Source: Hyphomicrobium sp.
GTDB lineage: Bacteria; Pseudomonadota; Alphaproteobacteria; Rhizobiales; Hyphomicrobiaceae
Assembly (NCBI GenBank): GCA_030609245.1
Contig: JAUWCP010000029.1
Coordinates: 1-15,960 of the forward strand
Direction: 5' to 3'
Length of the DNA stretch: 15,960 bases
Below, piece by piece: positions 13,899 to 15,960 of the stretch (position 1 is the stretch's first letter; each line of letters begins with the position of its first letter). The position numbers and the translations under genes are program-made. The notes below the pieces were generated by a model. The model was not told where the DNA came from. It saw only the letters and a program-made list of their open reading frames with translations, and searched no databases.

Positions 13899-13976
13899 CG
13901 GAGCGTAGCGCAGCCTGGTTAGCGCACCAGTCTGGGGGACTGGGGGTCGGGAGTTCAAATCTCCCCGCTCCGACCA
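13899..13976 (+). tRNA. tRNA-Pro (anticodon GGG)
   Basis: A full cloverleaf can be drawn. The acceptor stem CGGAGCG (13899-13905) pairs with CGCTCCG (13966-13972), followed by A and an encoded CCA. The D stem is GCGC/GCGC, the anticodon stem CCAGT/ACTGG closes the loop CTGGGGG (anticodon GGG, reading CCC codons), and the T arm is GGGAG-TTCAAAT-CTCCC. Six T residues directly after the CCA (13978-13983) probably end the transcript. The 3' half recurs in decayed form at 14895-14939. Confidence 0.97.
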
Positions 13977-14443
13977 ATTTTTTCAAAAGATTGAGCGGCT
14001 ACAGACGCTCCGTGAATTTGCCAGGGCCAATGCCCTGCTTGGATGTCCCCACCAAATTATCGACGCGGCCGATTTTGGCGCGTGGGACTCCAGTAGGCGC
14101 GGAACGGCTTGTGCCATCACGCTTTAAAGTCCTTCGGTCTGTAAGCCTGCCGAGCCGTCGGCCAATGGCCGTACAATGCCTGGGCTTCCACTCATTCTGC
14201 GCGCACATCTGTCGCTAGGTTCGCTCAAGATGCGATTGCGGAACGTACTTACCCATCTTCTCAGGACATTCTGTCTGGACCAGCTGAGGGAGAGTTTTGC
14301 ATGCATCAAGGGCTCAGGTTTGGCTTCAAGGAATAAGCTCGCCACGTGCACGCGCTTTCGGCGCCGCTTTGGGCTTGCTGACGGAAATGGATCCCAACAG
14401 CGTGCGCGGCTTATTATGTGTCTAAAGTATCAGACGTAACGCG
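13977..14443. other. Gene-poor region 3' of tRNA-Pro
   Basis: I see no convincing protein gene here. Short open frames on both strands have no family likeness, no ribosome binding sites worth naming and conflict with each other. The segment could be the remains of an element inserted at the tRNA 3' end; no integrase or transposase fragment is recognisable. Confidence 0.5.
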
Positions 14444-14471
14444 TTGACCGGCTGGGATTAACAACCTAAAA
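14444..14471 (+). promoter_or_regulatory. Candidate sRNA promoter
   Basis: TTGACC (14444-14449), 16 bases, CTAAAA (14466-14471). It sits immediately before the hairpin-rich segment ending in the terminator at 14551-14587, so it would start the candidate small RNA near 14473-14478. Confidence 0.4.
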
Positions 14472-14472
14472 A

Positions 14473-14587
14473 GGCGCGCTACTCTCCGACATCCCTCGTG
14501 GAGCGCCCTTCCCCCGGGCATGCCCGTCCCCCCGGGCACAGTAGCTATCCAAAGACGCTGGTCTGTGCTGACCAGCGTCTTTTTTTG
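14473..14587 (+). ncRNA. Candidate intergenic small RNA with C-rich unpaired segments
   Basis: No open frame accounts for this roughly 115-base segment, yet it is strongly structured. A first stem GGCGCGCTAC (14473-14482) pairs with GTGGAGCGCC (14498-14507), ten positions with one G-A mismatch and one G-T wobble, around a pyrimidine-rich 15-base loop containing TCTCC and TCCCTC. A small hairpin CGGG-CATG-CCCG (14515-14526) sits between two C tracts (CTTCCCCC and TCCCCCC). A long terminator hairpin with a T run closes it. A promoter-like pair lies directly upstream. C-rich loops complementary to Shine-Dalgarno sequences are typical of trans-acting sRNAs in Alphaproteobacteria, so mRNA binding is a reasonable guess. 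I cannot assign it to a named sRNA family. Confidence 0.5.
14551..14587 (+). terminator. Strong intrinsic terminator
   Basis: AAAGACGCTGGTC (14551-14563) pairs perfectly over 13 positions with GACCAGCGTCTTT (14570-14582) around a TGTGCT loop, and the T run continues to 14586. With no protein gene upstream on this strand, it most simply ends the candidate small RNA. Confidence 0.9.
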
Positions 14588-14645
14588 GGCACGCTCATTA
14601 TGGCTTGCTGGACCGCGGACAATTGAAACTGCGTGCGATCCAGGT

Positions 14646-14735
14646 GCAACCTAAGCGTTGGGTCTTTCTGTGGGGTCAATCAGACAAAGCTTCGATACAA
14701 CCATAAATGTCTGCTTCTGATCCAAGGCGGACATC
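14646..14735 (-). repeat. Palindromic Rhizobiales-type intergenic repeat (approximate bounds)
   Basis: ATGTCTGC (14707-14714) is mirrored by GCGGACAT (14727-14734) with one mismatch in eight and a 12-base loop. Read on the complement from 14734, it translates as MSALDQKQTF..., which I recognise as a recurrent spurious translation ('MSALGQKQTF') of a dispersed intergenic repeat in Bradyrhizobium and relatives. It is therefore annotated as a repeat, not as a gene. The left bound is approximate. The surrounding 14588-14894 holds nothing else I can name. Confidence 0.5.
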
Positions 14736-14894
14736 CTGAGAAGTGGGTGGCTGGGTTTTCGAGGAACCACTAAGCGGGTTCGGATCTGTTTTACATTCGT
14801 CTTAGATGGTTCAGGAAGCATCTGGGTCTGTCGGCCGCACCAGGTAAAACAATATTTCAATTGATGTCAGACCTTGAGCGAAAAGGGTCACACG

Positions 14895-14939
14895 GGGGGA
14901 CCGGGGTCGGGCGTTCAAATCTCCCCGCTTCGGCCAATT
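14895..14939 (+). repeat. Degenerate copy of the tRNA-Pro 3' half (att-like direct repeat)
   Basis: Aligned with 13934-13979 (anticodon loop to just past the CCA), 41 of 46 columns match with one gap, including an uninterrupted 17-base run from the T loop into the acceptor strand (GTTCAAATCTCCCCGCT). No acceptor 5' strand, D arm or anticodon stem is present, and the T stem carries a C-T mismatch, so it cannot be a working tRNA. A direct repeat of a tRNA 3' end downstream of an intact tRNA is the footprint left by elements that integrate at tRNA genes. Confidence 0.8.
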
Positions 14940-15880
14940 CGTTTGTGTTCCTCACGAACCGCACTTTTCTGGGCATTGTTGGAGTTTTCGTCGCGCACGC
15001 GTCGTTTCGTGTTTTCGTATGGGGGGCTTTGTGTGCCAGCGCGAGGCAACAGGGCGTTTTAACTCAGGAATTCGTTGCCGATCGGGATCGTTTACGAGGT
15101 GGCCACTTTCATTCAGGCGCCTGCGTTAACTTTGATGACCGAAGCGCTCTCCACCCTTACGGCGAGTACGCGTAACGATTGCGTTCTCGTCAAGTTCCCC
15201 TTGCGGCTCTGCCGGCCATTTGGGCAGGTGCCGCTTCGATTGAGGCACGGGTCAAGGCCCACTCCCAGCACCCCCGGGCATTTTCCGATTGCGGGCAAGC
15301 TGGATGCATTGAGCCCAGTAGATAGGGCCGATCGATAAGCCCGATCTAATGGGGCGGGGGCCCTCAGCGAGGTGCTCGGGTCCCTGGCGAAGAGGCCGAT
15401 GCGACAATCCGGTTGTATGGAGACCCGAAAAAGGGCCTATGACATCTTCTGAGCGGGTTAAACCAGACCATTGAAAACGTTGTTCTTTCGTTAGATGGTA
15501 CTGTAAGGATTATCCGTGATAAGACGAACGCCTCAGCCTCGGTATGGCTGCTTTTGCCGTTGCTCGCGTGAGATCGCAGTTCCCCCGCTCTCTTGGGGGC
15601 GCGATCCCGGCGGAAACGAGACTGCGGGTGGTGCCGGCTCCCGGCGTGTTCATGGAGAAGCGATGTGACGGTGGGCGTGTTTGCGAACATGTCTGTCGCA
15701 ACGGGCAGATGCGCTTCACCGCGCCGCATCGTTTTGCGCCCGACAATCTGCTTCTCCATCTATTCGAAACCGACCTCGGCGTTTGGATCACGCGCGGAAA
15801 TAACAGAAGGGCTAGGGAGCAAGGCGGCATGATTGAAGCGCGTATGAGAAGTGTTCGGCGTAACCTGAGGGGTCAGGACA
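14940..15880. other. Gene-poor region before the terminal aminotransferase start
   Basis: About 940 bases without a convincing gene. A 116-codon plus-strand frame (15544-15894) and a 131-codon minus-strand frame (15364-15759) overlap each other, show no recognised domain and lack ribosome binding sites. The first also runs 14 bases into the next start. Promoter elements for the downstream gene are likely somewhere in 15450-15870 but none stands out. The decamer CCCCCGGGCA at 15271-15280 also occurs twice in the candidate sRNA. Confidence 0.4.
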
Positions 15881-15960
15881 ATGTTGCCCGCTAAACAGAG
15901 CGCCAACCGCGCTGACAATGACGTCTTCGCCCATTACGAATCCAACGTCCAATCGTACGC
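15881..15960 (+). CDS. Start of a probable class III aminotransferase, diaminobutyrate-aminotransferase-like (partial)
   Basis: The ATG at 15881 is preceded by GAGGGGTCAGGACA, a good ribosome binding region, and opens a frame that runs off the window after 26 full codons. Residues VFAHYESNVQSYA resemble the N-terminal 'IFERxESxVRSYxRxFP' of diaminobutyrate--2-oxoglutarate aminotransferases such as EctB. A 14-residue extension (MLPAKQSANRADND) precedes it. If this is EctB, the gene would make diaminobutyrate for ectoine or a siderophore. ectA, which usually comes first, is not seen upstream, which argues for a different arrangement or a stand-alone aminotransferase. The evidence is only about a dozen residues. 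Confidence 0.45.
   Translation, partial: MLPAKQSANRADNDVFAHYESNVQSY

Noticed and set aside
13999..14208. Minus-strand frame with a GTSKQGIGPG stretch, vaguely like the GTTxxGIGP block of adenylosuccinate synthetase
   Set aside because: The likeness is limited to a few residues, the flanking sequence does not match, and no other PurA block is present in any frame nearby.
14651..14860. 69-codon minus-strand frame as a protein gene
   Set aside because: Its C-terminal part is the known spurious translation of a Rhizobiales intergenic repeat.
14861..15175. 104-codon plus-strand frame as a gene
   Set aside because: Its early residues (GVGRSNLPASANS) are the translation of the tRNA-Pro 3' fragment, a common artefact. 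Nothing in the rest is recognisable.
15544..15894. 116-codon plus-strand frame upstream of the aminotransferase start
   Set aside because: No ribosome binding site, no recognised domain, overlap with a similar-length frame on the other strand, and a run into the next start. Kept only as a remark in the region entry.
1..15960. CRISPR array, rRNA, intact insertion sequence or integrase
   Set aside because: No spaced direct repeats, no rRNA-like sequence and no transposase or integrase motifs were seen on either strand.

Overview
The window reads as a stretch of alphaproteobacterial chromosome, most likely Hyphomicrobiales (Rhizobiales), perhaps near Hyphomicrobiaceae. The basis is gene content and order: trmFO, a K+-independent type H+-pyrophosphatase, bamE divergent from a cytochrome bc1 chaperone gene, then the chain yceD-like, plsX, fabH, ihfA, merR and a tRNA-Pro. 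High GC with GC-rich third codon positions and TTGACC-type -35 boxes agree. The genus is inference.

Layout. Bases 1-871 hold the 3' part of an SGNH-type hydrolase gene, convergent with trmFO (893-2323, minus). A divergent promoter region leads to a two-gene unit with ATGA overlap: a DUF2157-like multi-pass membrane protein and a GDYDxxxLxY-type membrane-anchored protein. A small exported four-cysteine protein follows (4320-4661), convergent with a DUF937-like gene (4716-5489, minus). The 303-base gap 5490-5792 carries a compact inverted repeat and a second leader hairpin before hppA (5793-7961). hppA converges on bamE (minus), with a shared hairpin between them. The core run is a ubiquinol-cytochrome c chaperone family gene, yceD-like (DUF177), plsX, fabH, ihfA, a MerR-type regulator and a translationally overlapping phosphopantetheinyl transferase. 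It joins membrane-protein and respiratory assembly to the start of phospholipid and fatty acid synthesis. rpmF, often found between yceD and plsX in other bacteria, is absent here.

From tRNA-Pro(GGG) (13899-13976) to about 15880 no convincing protein gene is seen. Three hand-counted 60-base rows between 14401 and 14760 gave 48-52% GC, against 72% for one row inside hppA. This stretch holds a candidate small RNA with promoter-like boxes and a very strong terminator (about 14473-14587), a palindromic intergenic repeat of a type that gives a recurrent spurious translation in Rhizobiales, and a degenerate 45-base copy of the 3' half of the tRNA-Pro. The copy makes the tRNA a plausible old integration site and the roughly 960 bases in between a possible element remnant. 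The window ends in the first 80 bases of what looks like a class III aminotransferase of the diaminobutyrate-aminotransferase (EctB-like) type.

There is no CRISPR array, intact transposase, integrase or rRNA. Most of the window is conserved housekeeping DNA. The interesting part is the tRNA-Pro-adjacent island with its candidate sRNA, followed by the hppA leader.
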